A stretch of 64,000 nt of DNA from Cristatella mucedo (lineage: Eukaryota; Bryozoa; Phylactolaemata; Cristatellidae). Positions 54,100 through 64,000 of the stretch are shown here, piece after piece. Within the stretch, counting starts at the first letter, position 1. Every line of letters begins with the position of its first letter. The notes below the pieces were generated by a model. The model ran no database searches, was not told the DNA's origin, and was given only the letters and a program-made list of their open reading frames with translations. The DNA lies in NCBI GenBank assembly GCA_009760855.2, contig WPIO01000046.1, positions 2,165,501 to 2,229,500 on the forward strand. The letters run 5' to 3'. Both the position numbers and the translations under genes were made by a program.

Positions 54100-55300
54100 G
54101 CTGACTGGTTGGATTGCTGCTGCTTCTGCACCTGCATGCGACTGCTGCCTCGGCTGCTGGGCGGCCTGTGGCACGACTCACTATTGGGCACTTGCCAGCC
54201 CGTGTGGTCGGTGTTGCCTCCTTGTCAGCGAGCGAGTGCGAGGCGAGCACACCGTCGGTAAGACGTGCTTTTCTTGCAGAGTTGATGGCGCGTCGAAAGT
54301 CGACCACCACGGCGCTGGGCAGCGTTCTAAAGATGTCCGTGAACCTGACGTCCGGCCTGGGCGTGGCAGCGCCCGGCATGGCCGCAGGCCTCAGAATGCC
54401 GCAGAACGGCGGCGCCGGCGCACGCACATCACTGCTGGCGCCTCCGAGCCGTGCCAACCAGCCTAACGGCAGCATCGGGGCAGAGACGTTGGTGCTGCTT
54501 TCCTCGAACGGTACCGCCGGGCACGCCGGTGGCGCCGGACTCTCAGTCGCCAGGTTGTCGTCGCCAGACTCTGTCTCCCCGCTGCTGGGTCTCACCCGCA
54601 AGGAGCCGTCAGCAGCTCCGGAGAGCTGCGAAGCTGCGGAAGCAGAAGGCGTCCCGCTGCTTGGTGACGAAGGGAGAGAGGAAGAAGAGCCGCTCTCTGG
54701 AGCAGCCACAGCAGCCGACGCCGCCGCCATTCGCTCCCGAGTCCCGTCGAGCGAAACTGGCAGTCGGGACGGCGCGGACGACGACGACGGCTGCTGCTCC
54801 GACGGCAGCGGCGGTGGCCTGTCGCCTTCTGGGCAGCCCGACCCCGACGTGGCTACGAGCTTCGGCTCGAGTGGCGTGGGCAGCGCGGCGGCGGTTGCGG
54901 CCCCGGCCGCGTTAGGCGAGCCTGCGGCGGAATGTACGGACGGTGCTCAAAGCAGAGCGAGCGCTGCTGCTGGTGCAGCAGCAGCTGCGGCGTCATCTCT
55001 ACCTGGCTGACGTCGAGACGGACGGTGCCAGCAGCGGCAGCTGGGCAGAAGCTGCGACCGGCACGCTGACTATCTCTTCGGGATGCCGGCTCTGTCGCGG
55101 TTGCAGCCGGGCAGCGCCTGGCGGTCGTGACCGAGCACTGCTGTTGAGCGAGTTTAGTTAGTATGTATCCCGGACATTCCTTTTGCTTGTCTAGCTTCCG
55201 GTCGAAGCGTCGATCCCAGCAGCACTTGTTGCTCACTCGAGCAGTCGCCAGCCGCTGTACTGCTGCACCAAAAGTTAGCCTTGGTTTTTTCTTGTAACTA
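54100..55300. promoter_or_regulatory. CpG-rich block, probable promoter/first-exon region
   Basis: Markedly GC- and CpG-rich compared with the flanks, with runs such as GGCGCCGGCGCACGC. With the block at 1-535 this is one of only two such regions in the window. Its position just after the proton-channel gene suggests the start of the next gene on the + strand. Confidence 0.45.
54285..55010 (+). CDS. Putative first coding exon, low-complexity protein of unknown function
   Basis: A 241-codon frame starts MARRKSTTTALGSVLKMSVN and is rich in Ala, Gly, Ser and acidic residues, with an acidic run (DGADDDD) and an Ala-rich end. An in-frame ATG at 54114 would add 57 residues, but TTTTCTTGCAG just before 54281 could be an acceptor, which is why I prefer the later start. 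Frames are open on several strands because of GC content, including 212 codons on the minus strand, so length alone is weak evidence. In a different frame, right after a CCGCGTTAG at 54916, NVRTVLKAERALLLVQQQLR and RHLYLADVETDG look more protein-like. Either an intron or a different exon structure is possible. I do not recognise the protein. Confidence 0.35.
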   Translation: MARRKSTTTALGSVLKMSVNLTSGLGVAAPGMAAGLRMPQNGGAGARTSLLAPPSRANQPNGSIGAETLVLLSSNGTAGHAGGAGLSVARLSSPDSVSPLLGLTRKEPSAAPESCEAAEAEGVPLLGDEGREEEEPLSGAATAADAAAIRSRVPSSETGSRDGADDDDGCCSDGSGGGLSPSGQPDPDVATSFGSSGVGSAAAVAAPAALGEPAAECTDGAQSRASAAAGAAAAAASSLPG

Positions 55301-56445
55301 ATTGGGCGGCCATTCGGACTGAGCATCTTGCTCGCTGGGCTGGCCATGCATTCTGTTTTTGGAGGGCATTCGAGCGTGATTTTGCTTCGGTGGAATCGCT
55401 GCGTTGTATACTTGCTGAGTGGCTTTTTTGTCTTAATAGCACTGCCTGCTAGCCACCGAACTGCCTCTTTCTTGCCATCCTGCTGGTGTCAACGAATGAA
55501 CCCGAAGACCAAGCTGTGCGGTTTTATCGGGCTTCCGGTCGCAAGCCCTTCGCTGGCGAATGTGCCGGTCGGATGCTCTGCTTTTTTTCTCAACTTTTAT
55601 TTGAACCCTAAACATTATTCCGGGCTGTGGGTGCGTTTACTTAGTTTCTTGATTTGCCTAATACTGATTGTTTTTTGTTTTTGTATCCGACGAGCCATAT
55701 TCCAAGCACCAACTTCATTGGCCCGTTGGCTGGGCGATAAGCTATCGTTTATTGGCATCAGCCTGTGATGCCCAGCGTTTACCAACCCAGTGACTGATTT
55801 ACCGTATGCAAAATATGAGTGTTTATATAGCCAGCAAATGTCGACGACTTTTCTTTTCTCTTCCCGTTTTTCGTGCAGTTCCTTCTTCTGACACCCTCAG
55901 CCGTGGCCCGAGTTTCATGCCTGTGTGGAGTATTCTACCGGCAGAGTGGGTTTGCTGCTGCTGCTGCTGCTGTGCGGCTAAGTCGTTTCTTAAAGACATG
56001 GCTGCTAGCCGGACGGAGCATCTCCGTCCGGCTTTTACCGACTGCTCATGAACAAGCCCTGCACGGCTTTTCTTGGTTTTGCTGGCCGCAGAGAATACCA
56101 TTGGGCCATTAAAGTGCAGGTCGAGATTTGCAAGGCCGGAGCAAAAAGGTCCTTGGCAGCCTAGCCGGCTTATAATCCCGACCTAAGCTAGGCTGTGCGA
56201 GCTCGACCTTAACGACATGTTAAAGTCGCAAGAAGTGTCTGATCTTGGGAAATTGCTGGTCGTTCGGAAGCCATTGAAAATCATTTTAACGGGACCGAGT
56301 ATCAAGCTGTGCGTTTACCTAACTTGGTCGAGATTGCTCTGCACTAGCTTGGTGAGGAGAGAGGGAGAGAGAGGGAGCTGTTAGATTGGCTTTAGATTAG
56401 ATTGGCTTTCAGGCCTTGGTTTTTATACTCAGCCATATGCATAGA
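55301..56445. other. No gene supported
   Basis: A hydrophobic + frame of 146 codons at 55328-55768 and overlapping frames at 55806-56112 show no family resemblance. A CTGCTG run lies near 55951-55972. Confidence 0.4.
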
Positions 56446-56448
56446 GTA

Positions 56449-57225
56449 TTAATAATAATAATAATACACTTGATAAAGCGGCGCCCCCAGAGAACTCAAT
56501 CTCTTTCTAGGCACTTTACATTTGCTGCAAAGGGAAACGCGATTGAACAATAACAATAATAATAACAATAATGTATTTGATAAAGCGCCCCCAGAGAACT
56601 CAATCTCTTTCTAGGCGCTTTACATTGGCTGCAAAGGGAAACTCGATTGAACAATAATAATAATAATAATAATAATGTATTTGATAAAGCGCCCCCAGAG
56701 AACTCAATCACTTTCTAGGCGCTTTACATTTGCTGCAAAGGGAAACGCGATTGAATGGTGAGTAACATCATGCTTGATAAACAACATGAATAACATTGTT
56801 AGGTGTGACATGCACAGGGTCAGCATGCAAGTGCGGTTAGTGGCAGCATGCAACAGTGTCAGCATGCATAAGCACATGAAGGGCGAATCACGGGGACCCA
56901 CTAAATGTTGTCCTAAATAGGTGCACTCTTAAGTTCTTTTTAAATGTGGTCAAGTCATGGGGATGTTGTGACTCAAGTGAAGAGTGAGTTCCAGGCCTTG
57001 GGAGCATACGAAGTAAATGCACGGTCTCCAAAGGATGTGAGGTTTGCACGAGGTATTGGTAAACTGTTGGATTCCGAAAAGTGGGTGGCACGATGCTTGG
57101 CCTGGTGGGGAGTAGATCTGAGAGATTGGCTAGAGCCAAAGAATGAAGGGACCTAAAAGTGAGCAACAAAACCTTAAAGTCGATCCGTTGCTTGGCTGGT
57201 AGCCAGTGCATGTATTGACTTGGTA
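56449..57225 (-). mobile_element. LINE-A copy with three tandem 3' tail units
   Basis: On + the tail block (TGATAAAGC, CCCAGAGAACTCAATC, CTTTCTAGGC, TTGCTGCAAAGGGAAAC, GATTGAA) appears three times in tandem, near 56461, 56572 and 56682. The units are separated by (AAT/AAC)n. A standard LINE-A 3' UTR and RT C-terminus follow to about 57225, including PAKQRIDFKVLLLTFRSLHS and LTTFKKNLRV on the minus strand. Frameshifted; 5'-truncated near the DLHWLP motif. Confidence 0.88.
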
Positions 57226-57325
57226 CTAATAATAAAATGATGTATTTTGTATAGCACCCTAAGAGAACTTTTTTATATATCACCCCAAGAGAATCTCTAT
57301 TCAGGCACTTCACAACTTGCTGCAA
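57226..57325 (-). repeat. Partial SINE-2 or LINE-A tail, rearranged
   Basis: TGTATTTTGTATAGCACCCT, AAGAGAACTT, then a second CACCCCAAGAGAATCTCTAT and TCAGGCACTTCACAACTTGC: two overlapping partial tail units without a recognisable tRNA head. Confidence 0.6.
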
Positions 57326-58380
57326 GAGAAGCACTAGTTAACAAAAAGCAAGACACCATGGAAAGGCAAGCATGCAAGAACACAAAATATTCTCTGCAGC
57401 TGCTCATTAGCGGTACCCTTGGTTAGTAAGTAACACTCACTCAGTCGTGTAAAGGGGAGAAAATCTCACTGAAAAAAGACAGGTCTGCTGCAGCGTTATA
57501 TATAATCTGGACATCGGTGCTGTAGTTTCATTATCTTCTTAGCTCAGTATCTTTGTGCTGCTGCTGCTCCATAGCTATTTTACTGTCACATGCTGCGGTT
57601 TGTTGTTGATACTTGTGTTTTCGTGTATAAATGTAAGCTTTCACATACTGCATGACGGTGCAGTTCAGTTAACAGCATGCAACGTGTTCAGCATCATTGT
57701 CTCTTTGCTGTGAAAGACTTTCATCCGACCAATGCCTTTTGAGATATGTTCAAAATCTTTTCGGCTCATTGGTTCATACTTTCATATGCAATCACAAGCA
57801 GCCTTTGCTGAGCTGTGGGAGCAGAGATGTGTCAGACGAGAGAAGGGTGTGCAGAAAGGCTATTCATTTTGTATTGCTATGGAAACTCACCACGATCTGT
57901 GTAGGTACATACATCAACTAGAATCTTGTCAGTAGCATGCCAAGTCGTAATGGTAGGTGAGTGCTGCATTTGAAGATTTCTCTAGGGCTCTTTAGCTGCT
58001 TTGATGTGCATTAAGGGCCCAACACACACGGCTACCAAGAAAGTGGGGTTATGGAAAGTACAGCTTCGATAGGAGGATAGTCGATCGAGCAGCAGGAGTC
58101 AGGCAAGCGTCGATGTGGAAGGACTGCTGAAGCTAATGTATGTCGCTTGAGACAAAACCATCCTTGCCAGCTTTGCCTAATGTGATGGAAAGGAGGATAT
58201 AAGGGCACCTCACAGGTTTACATTGCTGCAGCAGCTCAATAAGGTAAGGTGAGAGAAGAAAAGCCAGGCCTTGAAATCGATACAAGTTCTGTCGTCGGTG
58301 ACATGCTGAGCATGCTGCTACGCTGCTATTTACTCTGTGCATCGGAAGAGCTTGCTTCCAGACGTTTCAGATTCCTGATA
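57326..58380. other. No gene seen
   Basis: Overlapping + frames at 57697-57935 have no family features. Confidence 0.4.
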
Positions 58381-58384
58381 ACAC

Positions 58385-59285
58385 GTGCATCGCCACTGCA
58401 GACAGCTGAGTCCTCTAATAGTTGATGCCGTTGTGCTACTGCTACAGTGTGCCCGGGTTTTAGTTTTCACCTTCGACGGCTGCCTAAATTGTGAAAGTTT
58501 CGTTAAGGGGACTGCCTCCACAGCTAGCCATCGCGTCTGGTCCCTATCTAAGATTAGGGACTGCCTTCCACTGTGGCTTGCACAAATTTTAGCTACATCC
58601 CTGGTTCTGTCTCGGCTAGATTATTGCAATTCATTTTGGCTCGGCTACCAAAAAAGCCATCTGGCCACTGCAACTAGTGGTGAATATGGCTGTAAGGCTA
58701 GCTGAAAAATCCCAGAGCTTTGACTATGTGTCTCCTATTCTGAAAGAGCTTTGATGGCTTCCGGTTGATCAACAGATACAGAAGTCCTTACGCTGACCCT
58801 TTGATCAACAGATACAGAAGTCCTTACACTGACCCACAAGGCCTTCCAAAGCTTGGCTCTTTCATACCTAGCTAAACTGCTGCACCAGTTCAGCCTCCAT
58901 GTGACCTCAGGTCATCTATCACAATAAATTAGCTGTTCCACTCCACTTAGAGACCGTCGACGACAGAAGCTATTGCTGTCCAGGTCTTAGACTGAGTAAG
59001 TGTAACTCATTTCCACTATGCTTGCGCAACGACATCTACTCTCCAGCTGCCGACTGTGGCATATCCTTTCCAGCCGTCCTGAGCTGCTACTTCCGTGCTA
59101 ATCGCTACCTCAGCTGCCCTCCTGACTCAGCTATGCTTCTCACTTTCTCTTTGTTGGATGAGATAAAGTCTGTGTGCTGCCGAATGTGCACCGAAAGCTG
59201 CTTGGGCTTTGAGTGCACAATAGAAAACTGTCATGTGCAAGTCTTTGTGGAGCTACAGAGAGATACCTTACATTACATGAGTGAG
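58385..59285 (+). mobile_element. LINE-B copy with internal tandem duplication
   Basis: Frame 58385-58705 carries VLVFTFDGCLNCESFVKG, SASTASH-like HRVWSLSKIRDCLPLWLAQI and LVLSRLDYCNSFWLGYQKS, the RT thumb region. Frame 59022-59230 carries SPAADCGISFPAVLSCYFR and LLDEIKSV. Between them the sequence is frameshifted and contains a ~34-base direct duplication at about 58764-58832 (TGATCAACAGATACAGAAGT twice). Dead. Confidence 0.85.
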
Positions 59286-59290
59286 CTGCA

Positions 59291-60505
59291 GATTGCCTCT
59301 TCCGAGTCCCGAGTCCAAAAGGTCAAAAGCCACCATTGGTTTACCAGCGCCCAAACTGACGGATGCTCTCACGATTTGTCATTGCTAAGCAGGTATGTTA
59401 AGTGTTCTGACTGCATTTCAAATGAGCAGCTGCACCGGCCCAGCCTAGTCTTCTGGGAGGAGCACTGCAGGCCAGCCAGTGGGTGGGGCTCGAGAGGCCT
59501 GGCCTCTGCCTTAACCTTGTGTTTGCTTGCCAGTGAGAGACAGGCGGCTGGTGCAGAAGCCCCCTGTTATTGTCCAAGCATAGGACTTTCCTTGTGGAGG
59601 GTTCAAGAGAGGAACCAGATCTGGTAGCGGTCCATTTCCAGCATGCCTAAGCTTCCATATGGTGTAGGTGACAGGGACTGTTAGTCGAGAGCCGTGTCAC
59701 AGTTCCAGTGTGGCAGCTGACCTATACCCCCTACTCCAGCTTGCAGCAGTGACCTGTTTTTGTGTTTGCTTTCGGTATCTATTGACAGCTGTTTGACAAC
59801 TGATTCCTACCAGACAGTGGCAGCAAGAAATGGCACACACCGAGCCGGTGACCGAGATGGGAAATCCCCTCAGCCAAGACATTGACCTTCAATCAGCTCA
59901 AGGTCGGTGACCACCAGTCTTCCCACCCACCGGTCCAGCTGAATACATTTAATGAGGGCAGAGACGACACCCACTGCGGTCATCCTTTAGAGCCATTAAT
60001 ATAGCCTAATTAAAGCTGCAGGTTGCAGCCCGAAGAATGCTCCTTGGTGGGCTGCTGCCTGGCAGCATCAGTAGCAGCAGTGGGACATGCCCAACAACAG
60101 GCCCAGCCATCGAAGGTCACAGGCCAGTGGGAGGGGCTGGGTTGTAGAAAAAGGCTGGCAGGTCGCTCTGGCACTGGCAGTTTACTGTCCTCGTAGCACG
60201 ATTGTCTGAGACTTGTCCAAGTGTCTTCAGGTTCTTCTTGTTTGGTGAAAAAAAAAGTCCGACCCTGCCTGATGCTAATGTGATAGCCGATTACCACACT
60301 CGTGCTTATTATCTTTGAGCTCCTATAAATCGACTGGTTTACCAGCTGCATATACCATTTGATCAGATACACTTTAGTGACTATCGTTAGTTCATGAATT
60401 TTTCATCCAGGCTACTCTGTGTAATATTAAGTATCGGGTTTCCTTATTGGATCGGGGCCTGCCGGTTCGGACGTAGGTTTCTGGCTTTGCCGATGCTGCA
60501 CTGTT
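59291..60505. other. No gene seen
   Basis: The + frame of the LINE-B copy runs on to 59627 by chance. Overlapping minus frames near 59700-60370 have no family features. Confidence 0.4.
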
Positions 60506-60507
60506 TC

Positions 60508-60648
60508 TGCAGACGTTTTGCCTTTTTACGGCTATCACCATCGCTTGCAGAGGGCACTAAATGATCGCCCACTGCAGGACTCGAACCCACGACCACGGTT
60601 GTGAAGAGCAAGCTCCTTTACCGCTGGGCTAAGACCCAGGTGCTGAAG
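60508..60648 (-). repeat. SINE-1 copy, well preserved
   Basis: On + : TTTTTACGGCTATCACCATC, GCTTGCAGAGGGCACTAAAT, GATCGCCCACTGCAGGACTC, GAACCCACGACCACGGTTGT, then CTCCTTTACCGCTGGGCTAA, the full head, hairpin and tail in reverse. Confidence 0.85.
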
Positions 60649-61358
60649 TCACTGGATCCTTTCGTATGCTATTGAATGGGTACAGATTTTCCTTGGTCGG
60701 ATGCATGTCCCAGTCCAAAATATTGAGTAGAAAAATTAAATGGCAAAGGTTCTTGGGCGCCCTGAGATAAGTGCTGCGATGGGCACTCGATGCCGTCGCC
60801 AATGTTATATAGGGCTTGAAGATTCCTCGCACAACAACGTGAAGATCTGCATCAAGTAGTAGCTCACATGTAACCGGAGACATCATGGCTTGTTGTCAGT
60901 ATCGGTATGACCCGAAGATCACCAGCATTAGACTGAAAGAACGCTGGCGAGCTTATTTGTTAGCTACCGCTTGGTAAGGCCAGGGTGGCACGATTGGTGC
61001 GACGTGATGGCAATATTAGCATGGCGTGATCTCAAGCAAGGCTTCCAGGTGGTAGGCCGACACTTTTTGCTCAGCTGCATCTTGTGAGGGTCATCCACTC
61101 GTTAGACGAAGGCGGAAAGCTCGATACCTTCTATGTACAAGGATGGGAGTCACCTTCGCCTCTCAGAATAGCAATAATCGCTGCCAACTAATGCCACGAC
61201 TTTGCAGTTTTGCGAAGGCTGTCGAATCTCGGGCTACCTGCACGATAGAACGTGCATTGTAGTTTGTCCTCGGACGTGCTGCCCAGCTTGAGATCGGTTG
61301 CTCACTCGGTGGCGTTTCTCCATCCTTATTCAATCTTCCCTTCTTTCTCTTCTGTCAG
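60649..61358. other. No gene seen before the exon at 61359
   Basis: Only chance frames; the last 30 bases form the pyrimidine tract of the acceptor for the following exon. Confidence 0.4.
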
Positions 61359-61467
61359 GACTGCAAAGCTCATCGTGTCTGAAACTTTTGCAGGAATTGT
61401 TCGTACCTTGGAGGCATGTGACCTTGAAATATTCAACGGCTTTACCGACTCCTCGGTGAAACATCAG
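61359..61467 (+). CDS. Internal exon of an unidentified gene
   Basis: A strong polypyrimidine acceptor (CCTTCTTTCTCTTCTGTCAG, ending 61358) and donor GTAGGA at 61468 bound 109 bases. One base completes an upstream codon, then it reads TAKLIVSETFAGIVRTLEAC and DLEIFNGFTDSSVKHQ, ending in phase 0. The peptide has the balanced composition of a real folded protein and a helix-like SETFAGIVRTLEAC. I cannot name its family. It is on the same strand as the CpG-rich start region at 54.1-55.3 kb and could be its second or later exon, with a continuation outside the window. Confidence 0.6.
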
Positions 61468-61800
61468 GTAGGAATGCAGCCTTGAGTCCCTCTTTCTGCC
61501 CCTGGGGTCTGCACCCATCAATTGCATATGCGCAGACAAGTGTTACACCAGCTAGATCAGTTATGGGCAATTTCGTGTTAGGTAGCATCGCTGTTAGCAA
61601 TGACTCGCTCGACAGCAAGCTGCATGTATTTAACGAACGTCGTGAACTTCAGTCTGGAATTGGTTATCGAGCCCCAGGTCTTTTATTAGTCCAGATGGGC
61701 ATTATCATTCTTTCCTGATCGAGTGTCTAAGCACTTCTTCTGTTGCTTCCGTTTGAGTAACTCGACTGTACACTTTCGCAAGATGACATCTGCTTTGCGA
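61468..61800. other. Presumed intron, nothing recognised
   Basis: Follows the GTAGGA donor; the + frame 61482-61718 has no family features. Confidence 0.4.
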
Positions 61801-61804
61801 AAAT

Positions 61805-62715
61805 GGTTGAGTACCTTTGGCAGAACTAGAAGGCTTTGCTCTTCTAATAGGTGATGCTATTGTGCGACCATCACCACGTGCTCGAAATTTAGTTGTCGTT
61901 TTCGACAGCTGCTTTAATTTCAAAAGCTTCATTCAGAAGTCTGCCTCTACAGCTAGCCATCACATCCGATCCCTATCCAAGATTAGGAGGTGTCTCCCAC
62001 AGTGGCTTGTAAAAAATTTAACTAGCTCTTTAGTTCTGTCTCGGCTTGATTATTGTAATTCCCTTTTGGCTGGGCTGCCCAAGAAAGCTATTAGGCCACT
62101 GCAGCAGACTTTGACTATGGCTGCAAGGCTAGTCTTTAAGTCCCAGCGGTTTGAGCATGTGTCTCCTATGCTAAAAGAGCTAGGATGGTTGCCGGTGGAG
62201 CAACGGATACAGAGCAGAGCTCGTACCCTGACCCACAAGGCCCGCCACGGCTTGGCTCCTCCATACCTAGCTGAACTGCTGCACCAGTTTCAGCCTCTTT
62301 GCACCCTCAGGTCCTGTGTGGACAATACATTAGCTGTCCCATTCCTCTGCTTAAAGACAGTTGGCGACAGAAGCTTTGGCTCTGTAGGTCCTAGACTGTG
62401 GAACTCGCTTCCACAATTCTTACGCAACGACAACTACTCTCCGACTGCCGATTATGGCACATCCTTTTCAGCGGTCCTGAGCTGCTACTTCTATGCTACG
62501 CACTACCTCAACTGCTCTCCTGACTCTGCTATGCTTCCCACTTTCTCTTTGTTGCGTGAGACGAAGTCTATTGGCTACCGAATTCGTACCGAAAGCCGCA
62601 TAGGCTGTGAGTGCGCTATACAAAACTCTCCTGCGTAACACCCACATGGCCTTTATGACATTGTGGAGTTACAGACGGAGATACATTACATCACATTACA
62701 TAACAGTGGCTGGGT
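61805..62715 (+). mobile_element. LINE-B copy, best preserved, 273-codon open frame
   Basis: Frame 61817-62638 is open throughout. It begins in the palm/thumb region (LLIGDAIVRPSPRARNLVVV, FDSCFNFKSFIQKSASTASH). It continues IRSLSKIRRCLPQWLVKNL, LVLSRLDYCNSLLAGLPKKA, LGWLPVEQRIQSRARTLTHK, GLAPPYLAELLHQFQP and FLCLKTVGDRSFGSVGPRLW, then NSLPQFLRND and a Ser/Tyr-rich C-terminus unlike LINE-A. The 3' UTR is very short and the tail is ACATTACATCACATTACATA. This matches the C-terminal reverse-transcriptase region of CR1/L2-like non-LTR elements. The catalytic palm and endonuclease are missing through 5' truncation. The intact frame suggests recent insertion. Confidence 0.92.
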
Positions 62716-64000
62716 TGAACTAAAAAATGTCGGGGTTAACGGGTTTCTAGCTGCATGGTGGTGGTTTAAAGCAAAGTCAGCCACGGCTACGCAATATTTG
62801 GTCCTGCACAGAGCCAGCTGCCGGCTAGCAGAACAGCGCATCTGTCTCTCATCCTTGTGTAATCACTGTTGAATTGCACGCAGAGCTATCTTTGAGCTAG
62901 TGCATTTCATTGCTGTCTATTTCGGAATGATGCATGCAATCCCACTTATCCCAAGCAGAGCCACTACAGAAGTAGACCGTTCTAAGTGAGAGGTGTTTTG
63001 ATGTTGAAAATTCCCTATTTCGTTTCATTTCTGTGTGTTCTCATTTAAGTAAGATTAAAACTGAATGCACTAATAGTTTCAAAGCTGTTAACCTCACAGC
63101 TCTTGCCCTTGAATGGAGGTCAGCTCTCATGTTGCACTTGTATGGTAGTATACGTTTCGGACGATTCTGTTGTATATGAATTGTATATGTGTGTGTATGC
63201 CTGTGCCAGCGTGCGTGCTCGCGCGAGTGTGCCCGTGAGTGTCCTGTGTGTAATACAATGCTGAGCACTCTCTGAAAAACTGGTGTCCTTCAAGTGGGAT
63301 GAATAAATGTCGGGTTCTTGTGTTACATTATGCAATGAGAAGAATAAATGCTGCAGATACATGCCTTGACTTTAGTTGAAAACCTTGGTTCATTGAATAA
63401 ATATCATAGATTAAAGATACCGGATGGTTTCGTATGTATAGGCTTTAAATCACTTTCAATTATGTATTTATATTCTGGAGTCGCAAGTTCAGGGCTGCTG
63501 CATATTCACATCACCTGCGCCTTCTCAAAGTGTTATAGTATGTAGACCTAAAATATTGAGATTGTGATTCCCAAGCCAGGGATGATCAATTGTGCAGGCA
63601 TGCTTCTGCCTGCAAGCTTTCTCAGACGCTTAGATGTAGACGAAAAATAATATGATTTTTAGTAACAAGGTGTTAACACGTGCAGTCGGCTATTAACTGT
63701 GCACTGATTATTAAAAATGTGGCAGCTATGTAGTAGCAATCAAAGCAGATTGCATGTAATAAGAAACATTAACCGATACTGTCACTATTTAACTTTTAAG
63801 AGCATGTGTTAAAGTGTTCATTTCAAGATTTTCACGAATTAAGTCAGTCAAATATTTCGGCCTTGACACGCGAAAACAATGTCAAGGTCCATCCCTCTTT
63901 ATGTGTTGTAAGTACACCGCTGGTAGTGAAACTGGTCCATATAGGTATATGCAGTATAACCTCTCTAAATCCATAACCTCTCTATATTCATAGAAGATTT
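62716..64000. other. No gene seen; short GTGT/GCGC-rich stretch near 63185-63240
   Basis: AT-richer sequence to the end of the window with several AATAAA-like hexamers (63302, 63343, 63396) but no upstream exon that I can connect to them. Confidence 0.45.

Noticed and set aside
54092-54730. 212-codon minus-strand frame, Ser/Ala/Pro-rich
   Set aside because: Antisense shadow of the GC-rich + frame; composition explained by GC content, no motifs.
55328-55768. 146-codon hydrophobic frame as a membrane protein
   Set aside because: T-rich sequence gives hydrophobic codons by chance; no conserved motif and no exon boundaries.

Overview
This window is animal (metazoan) nuclear DNA, probably from an invertebrate. 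Coding sequence is sparse and split into short GT-AG exons separated by kilobase introns. The rest is packed with 5'-truncated non-LTR retrotransposons, tRNA-derived SINEs and long (GA)n, (GT)n and (ATT)n microsatellites. I cannot place it in a phylum from sequence alone. Most of the many short open frames are spurious or lie in repeats.

The one gene I can name is a voltage-gated proton channel (Hv1/HVCN1 family) on the + strand. Seven exons in consistent splice phase run from 25649 to 50630: N-terminal cytosolic exon (25649-25795), S1 (27741-27865), S1-S2 loop plus most of S2 (37414-37760), end of S2 (38573-38626), S3-S4 (39868-40006), coiled coil (43483-43598) and C-terminal exon with stop (50544-50630). 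They join into one 338-codon frame (stop included) with no stop at any junction. The start-codon exon was not found and must lie upstream of 25.6 kb. The S4 helix reads LLWRIARIFN: the second and third gating arginines and the asparagine are present, but the first arginine of the family signature RxWRxxR is leucine. The S1-S2 extracellular loop is about 100 residues with several N-glycosylation sequons.

A second transcription unit probably begins in the GC- and CpG-rich block at 54.1-55.3 kb, which has a long Ala/Ser/Gly-rich open frame. A clean internal exon of unknown family lies at 61359-61467; whether the two belong together is unproven. Another CpG-rich block with a possible small exon occupies 1-601.

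Repeats fall into four families, named here for convenience. LINE-A is a CR1/L2-like non-LTR element with an (ATT)n tail; copies lie at about 1.5, 5.3, 8.8, 12.9, 13.4, 24.6, 30.7, 34.2, 35.1, 39.2 and 56.5 kb. LINE-B is a related element with a TTACAT tail; copies lie at about 4.0, 12.0, 16.9, 41.1, 53.0, 58.4 and 61.8 kb. SINE-1 is tRNA-derived with a conserved hairpin. SINE-2 is tRNA-derived and its 3' end matches the LINE-A tail. In addition, 23851-24036 is a complete short hAT element resembling the SPIN family, with terminal inverted repeats and a near-perfect 8-bp target duplication.
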